A stretch of 64,000 bases of DNA from Volvox africanus (GCA_030268105.1 BSDZ01000092.1:62001-126000); one strand, 5' to 3'. Positions 22,762 through 37,191 are shown, counted from the first letter of the stretch. Made by a program: numbers and translations. Notes: a model not told the origin generated them from the sequence alone.

Positions 22762-24280
22762 GTCATAGACCTGATATAGTTTTAGTTGCATAGTTTCTTA
22801 TCTGCCATTCATTAGTGGACCCTAACCAATAGGAGCGTGTCAAACGTGTTTGTTAGTGGATCTGAACCCTAGATGGTTGTCAACTGTTCATCATTGGATT
22901 CTATCCGATAGGAGCTTGTGAACCGTGTTTGTTAATGGATCTGATTAATGAGCTATTTAACATCCTTCTCAAGTGATTAGGCTGGTGTCATAATCTGCCA
23001 TGACGACATGGCATGTGACCAGTTTATTTACAGGGGACTCTCAACTAGACATGCCTGGGACAGCACAAAGGGGGAGGGCATGCGTGCCTCTGTGGGCGTG
23101 TGTGTGCATATGCGTGTGTGCGCATGCATGTGCTGCAGGCATGTGCAATACCATGGTGTTCGAGCCTCGCAGTTGCTCACGAGTGGACGAGCAAGCAGCA
23201 GGCCTCTCCGTGACACCACATGTAAATCGTGCGATGCCTGGATGACCCTTTTTGAGTGTCTCAGTCTCCCCCTGAAGCAGAACAGAGGGGTGCTTTTTAG
23301 GTGTTACACTGTGGGCGACTTGTTCTGAAAACTTGGGAAGAACTGTTTGGATTTTACTCCGCATGGAGAGCTGTATCTCCATGCAGCGCTGCACAGCCAA
23401 ATTGCATTTTACTGCAGCAGGCTCTCACTAAGGTGTATGTATGTTCATACAAGGGTTCAACAATCGTTGGCATTATGACATTATGGTGCCCCAACTTGGG
23501 CGTCCATGCCCATCATGGAGATGGCACCGGAAGGCCTTCGGCGTGCTCCATCTTTATTAATTTCAGGACACGTGATAGTGTACGGCAAGCTACCGTGGGC
23601 CACAGTCCAGTGGTCGCATTATGTAAGGAATTTCAGGACTTTAGATTCCCTACTATGGGGAAGACCAGTACTATACAAGGTGATAACCTTGCGCTCTTGG
23701 GGCCTCCGAACCGGTATTGGTGAAACACACACTTGTGCGGTGTTGATGTCTTTGAGCTTACGCGAGCTCAATTGTACCAATTGAAATTACAGTTCAATAG
23801 GAGCTCAAGAAATCCTTTGCGATGAACCTACGTAATCTGTTGTTCCAATGTACGGCCCGAAGCCACGAACAGCGGACCGATTATGGTAATACGGGGTTCT
23901 TATCGCCACACGGAAGCGCCCCTACATTGCCATTCAAATTACTTTGCTTCAGTGTTACAACCGGATAAAGGAAAGCTGTGAAACCTTCGCCTTTAGACCT
24001 GATTATGCTCCGTCGCTCTACATAACCATAGCCCACCCTGTGTGACCCATTAACATCCTAACTAGTTATTTTAAAACCATTTTCCATAATTGCTTTCGAA
24101 TTCCTTAGAGAGACTCCAAAGAACAGGCTTTGGCCTGTCAACACAACCGTTTGCCTCTAGACAAAACCTTAGTGTCGTTTATTGAGTAATACATCTCAAC
24201 GATTTGCTTAGCGATAGTGCTTCATTGGACGCTTCGATTACCGGCTCCTTGACCACGACCCGGCTGTCCAGGCGTCAGCC

Positions 24281-26812
24281 ATGATCTCGCTGTTGGTGAA
24301 ACTGGGCTTCAAGCCTAAGGATCGTGCTTATGAGAGGATCGACACAATCTCGGACACCAACAGCACCGCTAACGATAATGACAGCGTTATGAGCAACAGC
24401 AGCTGCCTAAATGGCAAAGCTGTAGAGCAGCCTGCAGGTGGAGTGGTCGTCACTCCTTTGCGTGAACTAATGAAGAAGTTTAGCCGCAAGTGGATTCCGA
24501 CAGAAAAGGTGAATTCGTGTTGCTGTCTTTCCTGATGTTCAGTTCTAAGTAAGGCCAACTCCCATCAAGCCTGCCTTTCGTCGTCGTTTATGTTTTCTTC
24601 GATTCCGTCTTTTTTCGGTCATTCCGTGACATCCCATCCCTTCCACCTTTTCTGTCGCAGCCTCTTCAGCGGTTCGGGAAGCTCGAGGGCGAAGAATCCT
24701 TGACGTTGCAGGAGCGGTTGTCCGCGCGGCGCCTGCAAATAGCTGAGAAGGGGACTCTGCTTAAGGTCCTGCTATCCTGGGTGAGTTTGAGCTGATCAGG
24801 AGTTTGCTCCAGCAGTGGTGATGGGTGTTGAGATGCCTTGGGGGTCGCTTGTCTGACAGTCGCTCGATGTGATTGGGCCATGCGCCGACCCGCACCGCTT
24901 GCTGACTATCGACCAACGTGTCGACCCCCCGTCTTTTGCGTGCGCACAACAGAAGGGCGCGCCCGAGAATCTTCACCAGGCCGGAGCCCAACTGGAAGCC
25001 CAGCCAGTTCCAGCAGCGCAGCAGGTGGTGGGTCAGACCTGACGCCTGAGGGGGTTCCGGGGAGGAGGTCGCCTTTCTCATACCAGTGCGCGGCTTGTGC
25101 TGCACTGTGTTGGTTGCAAAGTGCCTGCAGGAAAGCGCTTCTCAGGGGAGGCGAATGGGGAACATGGTTTCCGAGGGGAGGGGAGACGGACGGAGGGAGT
25201 TGCCCGAGGGGTGGGCTCATCATACATGTCGTTATTTTGTCGTCGTTCAGATGTCGCCGAAACTAATTTGTGTACATGCGCTTGTGTTTGGACGTCCAAT
25301 ACCCCCTCGGAAACACATCAAGATGCTTTCCGTGATGCAGATGTTCCATGTCTACGCACGTAAACGGTGCACTAACTGATGAAAAGCTTTTTTGTGTGTC
25401 TCGTTCTCTGCCAGCAGGAGCCGCAGCTGGAGAGTGAGGAGAACAACGTGCAGCAATGCGCGGGTGGCGTGATGGCCCCGTCGGGGTTGGCGGGAGCAGC
25501 GGCGGCCATTGAGCTAGCATATCAGCGGTAGGTGCAGTGTATAACTAGGTGTACGGCGGAGTGACGTGGTAGTGCGTGGCGGTCTGAGTACGTGGCGGCA
25601 AATGCATGAAGGCGTACGTGTTTCGGATGTGCGACTTCCTGTTTACCCGAAACCCACAATGCTGGGATCTCTTGCTTACACCTGCAACCCCACCCATGCC
25701 TTTTCCATACAGGTTGGACGAGACCACCGAAGCTGAGGGCTTCGAGGGCTTCCAAGTCCAGGTGCGTGGGCAAGAAGTCATCGAAGCAACATAGTCTTAT
25801 GTATACAAAACCCGACAACTGCTGGATGTTCGCTCTTTTATCTGCAGGTGTCAGATTTGATTTCGCAACTCGAGAAGCTGAGGTCGGGGGCCGCCATGAT
25901 GGAGGCCAGGAAGGGGGGCCTTTCCGGGGCCTCTACAGACCTGCAGGGCAGCAGCATCACTGCCAAATTTGCCATCATCCCTGCCGCCAGCTGTCCTGCT
26001 ATGGGCGCCACGAGTCCGCCTTCTGCAGTCGAAGTCGCAGATGCTGGTGCCGCTTCCATTTTCATCAACAAGGCTGCGCAGCAACCCCAGGAGTTGTACC
26101 AACCCCTGGAGCTCACGCAGCCACCAAAACCGCACCCGAAAACCCCAGAGCGGCGTCTGCCCCCTGAGGCACGGAACTGGGGTCTGCAGGACTGCCGGTC
26201 CTGGGCGGGGGAGCAGCATTGGTCGTCCTGGGCGGAGGTTCAGGCGTTTACCAAGACGCTTGAGCCGACCCTAGCAGAAGCCATTCGTGAAGCAAGTAAG
26301 TCTGGTGGTGTGCACGTCGCGCTCCATCTCATGCTAGCTAGGTGCATGGTTGTCATTGAGGGGTTGTCATTGTGTGAGGGGTTGTGAAAAGACACCCCTG
26401 AGTCTAGGTCTGCTGACTGGTTTGGCTCCCAAGTATCCTGTTCTATCTGCTGACTCAGCAGGCAGTGGGCCTTGCCACCTGCTGTCTGCCTGCACATCTA
26501 AGCGCAGCCCACCTTACATTAATTGATTTCTGGCACAGAGACGTTCGCTCTCCCCCACACACTTTGCCCTCTTTAGGCCTCGAGCACAATCCACTTGTTG
26601 CCTTCGGGAAGGAGCAGGCGGCAGCTCCAGCAATTTCCTATGTGCAGCTCAAGCTGATGGAGCTTTGTGGCTCCAATCGTTGGGGGACGGCGTCCATCAA
26701 GGCCGCCTCGCTTGAGGGGCCCCGCAAGAGGCGCCCTTTCTTGGCGGCCTTCCTAAGGGCTGCCAAGGGAATCACAGAGCCGTGTGTTCAGCGTGGGGGC
26801 ATTCGGCTCTGA
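24281..26812 (+). CDS. Unrecognised 452-aa protein (unit 5)
   Basis: Exons: 24281-24508, 24661-24780, 24860-25024, 25415-25527, 25713-25761, 25848-26295, 26577-26812. Intact; predicted protein as in unit 1. Confidence 0.77.
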
Positions 26813-27254
26813 TCGAGCTGGGGCGGTTTTGCAGGAAGTGCACGCACTGATATGTACCTACTACCCTCCTTGCTAGCTAGCCGGATTGCTAGATGGTCAT
26901 CTCGAGCCATCGATTTTGTTTGCCAAGTCGTGATGCTTAGCGTTGTTAAACACTGCACCCTTAATCGACGGTGACGTGGTTATTAAGAAAAGAGGGACTC
27001 AAGACACCTAGAGCGGAACTAAAGGCTCTGAGGCCTGATGGTGACCGTGACCATGGCCGTAGTAGCACCAAGGGGCGGTGACTGGCTGAATAGCGCGGCA
27101 CTTTACATTACGAATGTTAGGGCTCTCGTGAGAGATGTCCGGTGTGGTGGCTTGCAGGTGGCTGCTGCGGCTTAGGCGTGATGTTAGGCTGGGGTTTGCA
27201 GGTTTGGTTAGCTTTCTCATGTACATGTTTGTTTTCGGGCACCCCCAGTTTTGT

Positions 27255-27950
27255 ATGTGGTATTCTGTGTTCTTTTTATCGTACCTAAGGCTTCATGCAG
27301 TGGAGGGGGAGGGGCTGTGGAGGTTTAAACAGCTGGTGGGCAGTCGGACTTCATCAAGTGGTATTCATAGTCAGTGAGACTCCCAACTGCACACATGGTA
27401 TTTGTGCCTAGCATTTAGTCACTTAGCTATGTGATATTCTGTGTTCTTTTTATCGTACCTAAGGCTTCATGCAGTGGAGGGGGAGGGGCTGTGGAGGTTT
27501 AAACAGCTGGTGGGCAGTCGGACTTCATCAAGTGGTATTCATAGTCAGTGAGACTCCCAACTGCACACATGGTATTTGTGCCTAGCATTTAGTCACTTAG
27601 CTATGTGATATTCTGTGTTCTTTTTATCGTACCTAAGGCTTCATGCAGTGGAGGGGGAGGGGCTGTGGAGGTTTAAACAGCTGGTGGGCAGTCGGACTTC
27701 ATCAAGTGGTATTCATAGTCAGTGAGACTCCCAACTGCACACATGGTATTTGTGCCTAGCATTTAGTCACTTAGCTATGTGATATTCTGTGTTCTTTTTA
27801 TCGTACCTAAGGCTTCATGCAGTGGAGGGGGAGGGGCTGTGGAGGTTTAAACAGCTGGTGGGCAGTCGGACTTCATCAAGTGGTATTCATAGTCAGTGAG
27901 ACTCCCAACTGCACACATGGTATTTGTGCCTAGCATTTAGTCACTTAGCT
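27255..27950 (+). repeat. 174-bp minisatellite, 4 copies (unit 5)
   Basis: Exactly 4 x 174 bp, with the first-copy G variant. Confidence 0.98.
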
Positions 27951-29469
27951 GTCATAGACCTGATATAGTTTTAGTTGCATAGTTTCTTATCTGCCATTCA
28001 TTAGTGGACCCTAACCAATAGGAGCGTGTCAAACGTGTTTGTTAGTGGATCTGAACCCTAGATGGTTGTCAACTGTTCATCATTGGATTCTATCCGATAG
28101 GAGCTTGTGAACCGTGTTTGTTAATGGATCTGATTAATGAGCTATTTAACATCCTTCTCAAGTGATTAGGCTGGTGTCATAATCTGCCATGACGACATGG
28201 CATGTGACCAGTTTATTTACAGGGGACTCTCAACTAGACATGCCTGGGACAGCACAAAGGGGGAGGGCATGCGTGCCTCTGTGGGCGTGTGTGTGCATAT
28301 GCGTGTGTGCGCATGCATGTGCTGCAGGCATGTGCAATACCATGGTGTTCGAGCCTCGCAGTTGCTCACGAGTGGACGAGCAAGCAGCAGGCCTCTCCGT
28401 GACACCACATGTAAATCGTGCGATGCCTGGATGACCCTTTTTGAGTGTCTCAGTCTCCCCCTGAAGCAGAACAGAGGGGTGCTTTTTAGGTGTTACACTG
28501 TGGGCGACTTGTTCTGAAAACTTGGGAAGAACTGTTTGGATTTTACTCCGCATGGAGAGCTGTATCTCCATGCAGCGCTGCACAGCCAAATTGCATTTTA
28601 CTGCAGCAGGCTCTCACTAAGGTGTATGTATGTTCATACAAGGGTTCAACAATCGTTGGCATTATGACATTATGGTGCCCCAACTTGGGCGTCCATGCCC
28701 ATCATGGAGATGGCACCGGAAGGCCTTCGGCGTGCTCCATCTTTATTAATTTCAGGACACGTGATAGTGTACGGCAAGCTACCGTGGGCCACAGTCCAGT
28801 GGTCGCATTATGTAAGGAATTTCAGGACTTTAGATTCCCTACTATGGGGAAGACCAGTACTATACAAGGTGATAACCTTGCGCTCTTGGGGCCTCCGAAC
28901 CGGTATTGGTGAAACACACACTTGTGCGGTGTTGATGTCTTTGAGCTTACGCGAGCTCAATTGTACCAATTGAAATTACAGTTCAATAGGAGCTCAAGAA
29001 ATCCTTTGCGATGAACCTACGTAATCTGTTGTTCCAATGTACGGCCCGAAGCCACGAACAGCGGACCGATTATGGTAATACGGGGTTCTTATCGCCACAC
29101 GGAAGCGCCCCTACATTGCCATTCAAATTACTTTGCTTCAGTGTTACAACCGGATAAAGGAAAGCTGTGAAACCTTCGCCTTTAGACCTGATTATGCTCC
29201 GTCGCTCTACATAACCATAGCCCACCCTGTGTGACCCATTAACATCCTAACTAGTTATTTTAAAACCATTTTCCATAATTGCTTTCGAATTCCTTAGAGA
29301 GACTCCAAAGAACAGGCTTTGGCCTGTCAACACAACCGTTTGCCTCTAGACAAAACCTTAGTGTCGTTTATTGAGTAATACATCTCAACGATTTGCTTAG
29401 CGATAGTGCTTCATTGGACGCTTCGATTACCGGCTCCTTGACCACGACCCGGCTGTCCAGGCGTCAGCC

Positions 29470-32002
29470 ATGATCTCGCTGTTGGTGAAACTGGGCTTCA
29501 AGCCTAAGGATCGTGCTTATGAGAGGATCGACACAATCTCGGACACCAACAGCACCGCTAACGATAATGACAGCGTTATGAGCAACAGCAGCTGCCTAAA
29601 TGGCAAAGCTGTAGAGCAGCCTGCAGGTGGAGTGGTCGTCACTCCTTTGCGTGAACTAATGAAGAAGTTTAGCCGCAAGTGGATTCCGACAGAAAAGGTG
29701 AATTCGTGTTGCTGTCTTTCCTGATGTTCAGTTCTAAGTAAGGCCAACTCCCATCAAGCCTGCCTTTCGTCGTCGTTTATGTTTTCTTCGATTCCGTCTT
29801 TTTTCGGTCATTCCGTGACATCCCATCCCTTCCACCTTTTCTGTCGCAGCCTCTTCAGCGGTTCGGGAAGCTCGAGGGCGAAGAATCCTTGACGTTGCAG
29901 GAGCGGTTGTCCGCGCGGCGCCTGCAAATAGCTGAGAAGGGGACTCTGCTTAAGGTCCTGCTATCCTGGGTGAGTTTGAGCTGATCAGGAGTTTGCTCCA
30001 GCAGTGGTGATGGGTGTTGAGATGCCTTGGGGGTCGCTTGTCTGACAGTCGCTCGATGTGATTGGGCCATGCGCCGACCCGCACCGCTTGCTGACTATCG
30101 ACCAACGTGTCGACCCCCCCGTCTTTTGCGTGCGCACAACAGAAGGGCGCGCCCGAGAATCTTCACCAGGCCGGAGCCCAACTGGAAGCCCAGCCAGTTC
30201 CAGCAGCGCAGCAGGTGGTGGGTCAGACCTGACGCCTGAGGGGGTTCCGGGGAGGAGGTCGCCTTTCTCATACCAGTGCGCGGCTTGTGCTGCACTGTGT
30301 TGGTTGCAAAGTGCCTGCAGGAAAGCGCTTCTCAGGGGAGGCGAATGGGGAACATGGTTTCCGAGGGGAGGGGAGACGGACGGAGGGAGTTGCCCGAGGG
30401 GTGGGCTCATCATACATGTCGTTATTTTGTCGTCGTTCAGATGTCGCCGAAACTAATTTGTGTACATGCGCTTGTGTTTGGACGTCCAATACCCCCTCGG
30501 AAACACATCAAGATGCTTTCCGTGATGCAGATGTTCCATGTCTACGCACGTAAACGGTGCACTAACTGATGAAAAGCTTTTTTGTGTGTCTCGTTCTCTG
30601 CCAGCAGGAGCCGCAGCTGGAGAGTGAGGAGAACAACGTGCAGCAATGCGCGGGTGGCGTGATGGCCCCGTCGGGGTTGGCGGGAGCAGCGGCGGCCATT
30701 GAGCTAGCATATCAGCGGTAGGTGCAGTGTATAACTAGGTGTACGGCGGAGTGACGTGGTAGTGCGTGGCGGTCTGAGTACGTGGCGGCAAATGCATGAA
30801 GGCGTACGTGTTTCGGATGTGCGACTTCCTGTTTACCCGAAACCCACAATGCTGGGATCTCTTGCTTACACCTGCAACCCCACCCATGCCTTTTCCATAC
30901 AGGTTGGACGAGACCACCGAAGCTGAGGGCTTCGAGGGCTTCCAAGTCCAGGTGCGTGGGCAAGAAGTCATCGAAGCAACATAGTCTTATGTATACAAAA
31001 CCCGACAACTGCTGGATGTTCGCTCTTTTATCTGCAGGTGTCAGATTTGATTTCGCAACTCGAGAAGCTGAGGTCGGGGGCCGCCATGATGGAGGCCAGG
31101 AAGGGGGGCCTTTCCGGGGCCTCTACAGACCTGCAGGGCAGCAGCATCACTGCCAAATTTGCCATCATCCCTGCCGCCAGCTGTCCTGCTATGGGCGCCA
31201 CGAGTCCGCCTTCTGCAGTCGAAGTCGCAGATGCTGGTGCCGCTTCCATTTTCATCAACAAGGCTGCGCAGCAACCCCAGGAGTTGTACCAACCCCTGGA
31301 GCTCACGCAGCCACCAAAACCGCACCCGAAAACCCCAGAGCGGCGTCTGCCCCCTGAGGCACGGAACTGGGGTCTGCAGGACTGCCGGTCCTGGGCGGGG
31401 GAGCAGCATTGGTCGTCCTGGGCGGAGGTTCAGGCGTTTACCAAGACGCTTGAGCCGACCCTAGCAGAAGCCATTCGTGAAGCAAGTAAGTCTGGTGGTG
31501 TGCACGTCGCGCTCCATCTCATGCTAGCTAGGTGCATGGTTGTCATTGAGGGGTTGTCATTGTGTGAGGGGTTGTGAAAAGACACCCCTGAGTCTAGGTC
31601 TGCTGACTGGTTTGGCTCCCAAGTATCCTGTTCTATCTGCTGACTCAGCAGGCAGTGGGCCTTGCCACCTGCTGTCTGCCTGCACATCTAAGCGCAGCCC
31701 ACCTTACATTAATTGATTTCTGGCACAGAGACGTTCGCTCTCCCCCCCACACTTTGCCCTCTTTAGGCCTCGAGCACAATCCACTTGTTGCCTTCGGGAA
31801 GGAGCAGGCGGCAGCTCCAGCAATTTCCTATGTGCAGCTCAAGCTGATGGAGCTTTGTGGCTCCAATCGTTGGGGGACGGCGTCCATCAAGGCCGCCTCG
31901 CTTGAGGGGCCCCGCAAGAGGCGCCCTTTCTTGGCGGCCTTCCTAAGGGCTGCCAAGGGAATCACAGAGCCGTGTGTTCAGCGTGGGGGCATTCGGCTCT
32001 GA
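29470..32002 (+). pseudogene. Frameshifted copy of the 452-aa gene (unit 6), or homopolymer error
   Basis: Exons by homology: 29470-29697, 29850-29969, 30049-30214, 30605-30717, 30903-30951, 31038-31485, 31767-32002. Exon 3 is 166 nt where the other copies have 165, because the C run at 30114-30120 has seven C's against six. The shifted frame continues through exon 3 and reaches TGA at 30625-30627 in exon 4, predicting about 178 residues and losing the Trp cluster and C-terminal basic motif. If exon 3 really began at the later acceptor (after CAACAG, equivalent to 1065 in unit 1), the extra C would be intronic and harmless. A one-base homopolymer change is also a common sequencing or assembly error, so the inactivation is provisional. 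Confidence 0.5.
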
Positions 32003-32444
32003 TCGAGCTGGGGCGGTTTTGCAGGAAGTGCACGCACTGATATGTACCTACTACCCTCCTTGCTAGCTAGCCGGATTGCTAGATGGTCATCTCGAGCCAT
32101 CGATTTTGTTTGCCAAGTCGTGATGCTTAGCGTTGTTAAACACTGCACCCTTAATCGACGGTGACGTGGTTATTAAGAAAAGAGGGACTCAAGACACCTA
32201 GAGCGGAACTAAAGGCTCTGAGGCCTGATGGTGACCGTGACCATGGCCGTAGTAGCACCAAGGGGCGGTGACTGGCTGAATAGCGCGGCACTTTACATTA
32301 CGAATGTTAGGGCTCTCGTGAGAGATGTCCGGTGTGGTGGCTTGCAGGTGGCTGCTGCGGCTTAGGCGTGATGTTAGGCTGGGGTTTGCAGGTTTGGTTA
32401 GCTTTCTCATGTACATGTTTGTTTTCGGGCACCCCCAGTTTTGT

Positions 32445-33140
32445 ATGTGGTATTCTGTGTTCTTTTTATCGTACCTAAGGCTTCATGCAGTGGAGGGGGA
32501 GGGGCTGTGGAGGTTTAAACAGCTGGTGGGCAGTCGGACTTCATCAAGTGGTATTCATAGTCAGTGAGACTCCCAACTGCACACATGGTATTTGTGCCTA
32601 GCATTTAGTCACTTAGCTATGTGATATTCTGTGTTCTTTTTATCGTACCTAAGGCTTCATGCAGTGGAGGGGGAGGGGCTGTGGAGGTTTAAACAGCTGG
32701 TGGGCAGTCGGACTTCATCAAGTGGTATTCATAGTCAGTGAGACTCCCAACTGCACACATGGTATTTGTGCCTAGCATTTAGTCACTTAGCTATGTGATA
32801 TTCTGTGTTCTTTTTATCGTACCTAAGGCTTCATGCAGTGGAGGGGGAGGGGCTGTGGAGGTTTAAACAGCTGGTGGGCAGTCGGACTTCATCAAGTGGT
32901 ATTCATAGTCAGTGAGACTCCCAACTGCACACATGGTATTTGTGCCTAGCATTTAGTCACTTAGCTATGTGATATTCTGTGTTCTTTTTATCGTACCTAA
33001 GGCTTCATGCAGTGGAGGGGGAGGGGCTGTGGAGGTTTAAACAGCTGGTGGGCAGTCGGACTTCATCAAGTGGTATTCATAGTCAGTGAGACTCCCAACT
33101 GCACACATGGTATTTGTGCCTAGCATTTAGTCACTTAGCT
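32445..33140 (+). repeat. 174-bp minisatellite, 4 copies (unit 6)
   Basis: Exactly 4 x 174 bp, with the first-copy G variant. Confidence 0.98.
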
Positions 33141-34659
33141 GTCATAGACCTGATATAGTTTTAGTTGCATAGTTTCTTATCTGCCATTCATTAGTGGACC
33201 CTAACCAATAGGAGCGTGTCAAACGTGTTTGTTAGTGGATCTGAACCCTAGATGGTTGTCAACTGTTCATCATTGGATTCTATCCGATAGGAGCTTGTGA
33301 ACCGTGTTTGTTAATGGATCTGATTAATGAGCTATTTAACATCCTTCTCAAGTGATTAGGCTGGTGTCATAATCTGCCATGACGACATGGCATGTGACCA
33401 GTTTATTTACAGGGGACTCTCAACTAGACATGCCTGGGACAGCACAAAGGGGGAGGGCATGCGTGCCTCTGTGGGCGTGTGTGTGCATATGCGTGTGTGC
33501 GCATGCATGTGCTGCAGGCATGTGCAATACCATGGTGTTCGAGCCTCGCAGTTGCTCACGAGTGGACGAGCAAGCAGCAGGCCTCTCCGTGACACCACAT
33601 GTAAATCGTGCGATGCCTGGATGACCCTTTTTGAGTGTCTCAGTCTCCCCCTGAAGCAGAACAGAGGGGTGCTTTTTAGGTGTTACACTGTGGGCGACTT
33701 GTTCTGAAAACTTGGGAAGAACTGTTTGGATTTTACTCCGCATGGAGAGCTGTATCTCCATGCAGCGCTGCACAGCCAAATTGCATTTTACTGCAGCAGG
33801 CTCTCACTAAGGTGTATGTATGTTCATACAAGGGTTCAACAATCGTTGGCATTATGACATTATGGTGCCCCAACTTGGGCGTCCATGCCCATCATGGAGA
33901 TGGCACCGGAAGGCCTTCGGCGTGCTCCATCTTTATTAATTTCAGGACACGTGATAGTGTACGGCAAGCTACCGTGGGCCACAGTCCAGTGGTCGCATTA
34001 TGTAAGGAATTTCAGGACTTTAGATTCCCTACTATGGGGAAGACCAGTACTATACAAGGTGATAACCTTGCGCTCTTGGGGCCTCCGAACCGGTATTGGT
34101 GAAACACACACTTGTGCGGTGTTGATGTCTTTGAGCTTACGCGAGCTCAATTGTACCAATTGAAATTACAGTTCAATAGGAGCTCAAGAAATCCTTTGCG
34201 ATGAACCTACGTAATCTGTTGTTCCAATGTACGGCCCGAAGCCACGAACAGCGGACCGATTATGGTAATACGGGGTTCTTATCGCCACACGGAAGCGCCC
34301 CTACATTGCCATTCAAATTACTTTGCTTCAGTGTTACAACCGGATAAAGGAAAGCTGTGAAACCTTCGCCTTTAGACCTGATTATGCTCCGTCGCTCTAC
34401 ATAACCATAGCCCACCCTGTGTGACCCATTAACATCCTAACTAGTTATTTTAAAACCATTTTCCATAATTGCTTTCGAATTCCTTAGAGAGACTCCAAAG
34501 AACAGGCTTTGGCCTGTCAACACAACCGTTTGCCTCTAGACAAAACCTTAGTGTCGTTTATTGAGTAATACATCTCAACGATTTGCTTAGCGATAGTGCT
34601 TCATTGGACGCTTCGATTACCGGCTCCTTGACCACGACCCGGCTGTCCAGGCGTCAGCC

Positions 34660-37191
34660 ATGATCTCGCTGTTGGTGAAACTGGGCTTCAAGCCTAAGGA
34701 TCGTGCTTATGAGAGGATCGACACAATCTCGGACACCAACAGCACCGCTAACGATAATGACAGCGTTATGAGCAACAGCAGCTGCCTAAATGGCAAAGCT
34801 GTAGAGCAGCCTGCAGGTGGAGTGGTCGTCACTCCTTTGCGTGAACTAATGAAGAAGTTTAGCCGCAAGTGGATTCCGACAGAAAAGGTGAATTCGTGTT
34901 GCTGTCTTTCCTGATGTTCAGTTCTAAGTAAGGCCAACTCCCATCAAGCCTGCCTTTCGTCGTCGTTTATGTTTTCTTCGATTCCGTCTTTTTTCGGTCA
35001 TTCCGTGACATCCCATCCCTTCCACCTTTTCTGTCGCAGCCTCTTCAGCGGTTCGGGAAGCTCGAGGGCGAAGAATCCTTGACGTTGCAGGAGCGGTTGT
35101 CCGCGCGGCGCCTGCAAATAGCTGAGAAGGGGACTCTGCTTAAGGTCCTGCTATCCTGGGTGAGTTTGAGCTGATCAGGAGTTTGCTCCAGCAGTGGTGA
35201 TGGGTGTTGAGATGCCTTGGGGGTCGCTTGTCTGACAGTCGCTCGATGTGATTGGGCCATGCGCCGACCCGCACCGCTTGCTGACTATCGACCAACGTGT
35301 CGACCCCCCGTCTTTTGCGTGCGCACAACAGAAGGGCGCGCCCGAGAATCTTCACCAGGCCGGAGCCCAACTGGAAGCCCAGCCAGTTCCAGCAGCGCAG
35401 CAGGTGGTGGGTCAGACCTGACGCCTGAGGGGGTTCCGGGGAGGAGGTCGCCTTTCTCATACCAGTGCGCGGCTTGTGCTGCACTGTGTTGGTTGCAAAG
35501 TGCCTGCAGGAAAGCGCTTCTCAGGGGAGGCGAATGGGGAACATGGTTTCCGAGGGGAGGGGAGACGGACGGAGGGAGTTGCCCGAGGGGTGGGCTCATC
35601 ATACATGTCGTTATTTTGTCGTCGTTCAGATGTCGCCGAAACTAATTTGTGTACATGCGCTTGTGTTTGGACGTCCAATACCCCCTCGGAAACACATCAA
35701 GATGCTTTCCGTGATGCAGATGTTCCATGTCTACGCACGTAAACGGTGCACTAACTGATGAAAAGCTTTTTTGTGTGTCTCGTTCTCTGCCAGCAGGAGC
35801 CGCAGCTGGAGAGTGAGGAGAACAACGTGCAGCAATGCGCGGGTGGCGTGATGGCCCCGTCGGGGTTGGCGGGAGCAGCGGCGGCCATTGAGCTAGCATA
35901 TCAGCGGTAGGTGCAGTGTATAACTAGGTGTACGGCGGAGTGACGTGGTAGTGCGTGGCGGTCTGAGTACGTGGCGGCAAATGCATGAAGGCGTACGTGT
36001 TTCGGATGTGCGACTTCCTGTTTACCCGAAACCCACAATGCTGGGATCTCTTGCTTACACCTGCAACCCCACCCATGCCTTTTCCATACAGGTTGGACGA
36101 GACCACCGAAGCTGAGGGCTTCGAGGGCTTCCAAGTCCAGGTGCGTGGGCAAGAAGTCATCGAAGCAACATAGTCTTATGTATACAAAACCCGACAACTG
36201 CTGGATGTTCGCTCTTTTATCTGCAGGTGTCAGATTTGATTTCGCAACTCGAGAAGCTGAGGTCGGGGGCCGCCATGATGGAGGCCAGGAAGGGGGGCCT
36301 TTCCGGGGCCTCTACAGACCTGCAGGGCAGCAGCATCACTGCCAAATTTGCCATCATCCCTGCCGCCAGCTGTCCTGCTATGGGCGCCACGAGTCCGCCT
36401 TCTGCAGTCGAAGTCGCAGATGCTGGTGCCGCTTCCATTTTCATCAACAAGGCTGCGCAGCAACCCCAGGAGTTGTACCAACCCCTGGAGCTCACGCAGC
36501 CACCAAAACCGCACCCGAAAACCCCAGAGCGGCGTCTGCCCCCTGAGGCACGGAACTGGGGTCTGCAGGACTGCCGGTCCTGGGCGGGGGAGCAGCATTG
36601 GTCGTCCTGGGCGGAGGTTCAGGCGTTTACCAAGACGCTTGAGCCGACCCTAGCAGAAGCCATTCGTGAAGCAAGTAAGTCTGGTGGTGTGCACGTCGCG
36701 CTCCATCTCATGCTAGCTAGGTGCATGGTTGTCATTGAGGGGTTGTCATTGTGTGAGGGGTTGTGAAAAGACACCCCTGAGTCTAGGTCTGCTGACTGGT
36801 TTGGCTCCCAAGTATCCTGTTCTATCTGCTGACTCAGCAGGCAGTGGGCCTTGCCACCTGCTGTCTGCCTGCACATCTAAGCGCAGCCCACCTTACATTA
36901 ATTGATTTCTGGCACAGAGACGTTCGCTCTCCCCCACACACTTTGCCCTCTTTAGGCCTCGAGCACAATCCACTTGTTGCCTTCGGGAAGGAGCAGGCGG
37001 CAGCTCCAGCAATTTCCTATGTGCAGCTCAAGCTGATGGAGCTTTGTGGCTCCAATCGTTGGGGGACGGCGTCCATCAAGGCCGCCTCGCTTGAGGGGCC
37101 CCGCAAGAGGCGCCCTTTCTTGGCGGCCTTCCTAAGGGCTGCCAAGGGAATCACAGAGCCGTGTGTTCAGCGTGGGGGCATTCGGCTCTGA
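34660..37191 (+). CDS. Unrecognised 452-aa protein (unit 7)
   Basis: Exons: 34660-34887, 35040-35159, 35239-35403, 35794-35906, 36092-36140, 36227-36674, 36956-37191. Intact; predicted protein as in unit 1. The exon 3 C run is back to six. Confidence 0.77.

Larger units (their letters stand above)
18700..23888 (+). repeat. Array unit 4 (5189 bp)
   Basis: 5' region 18700-19091, gene 19092-21623, 3' flank 21624-22065, 174-bp repeats 22066-22761, spacer 22762-23888. Confidence 0.97.
23889..29077 (+). repeat. Array unit 5 (5189 bp)
   Basis: 5' region 23889-24280, gene 24281-26812, 3' flank 26813-27254, 174-bp repeats 27255-27950, spacer 27951-29077. Confidence 0.97.
29078..34267 (+). repeat. 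Array unit 6 (5190 bp)
   Basis: 5' region 29078-29469, gene 29470-32002, 3' flank 32003-32444, 174-bp repeats 32445-33140, spacer 33141-34267. It has one extra C in exon 3 and a private A-to-C change at 31747 in the pyrimidine tract of intron 6. Confidence 0.97.
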
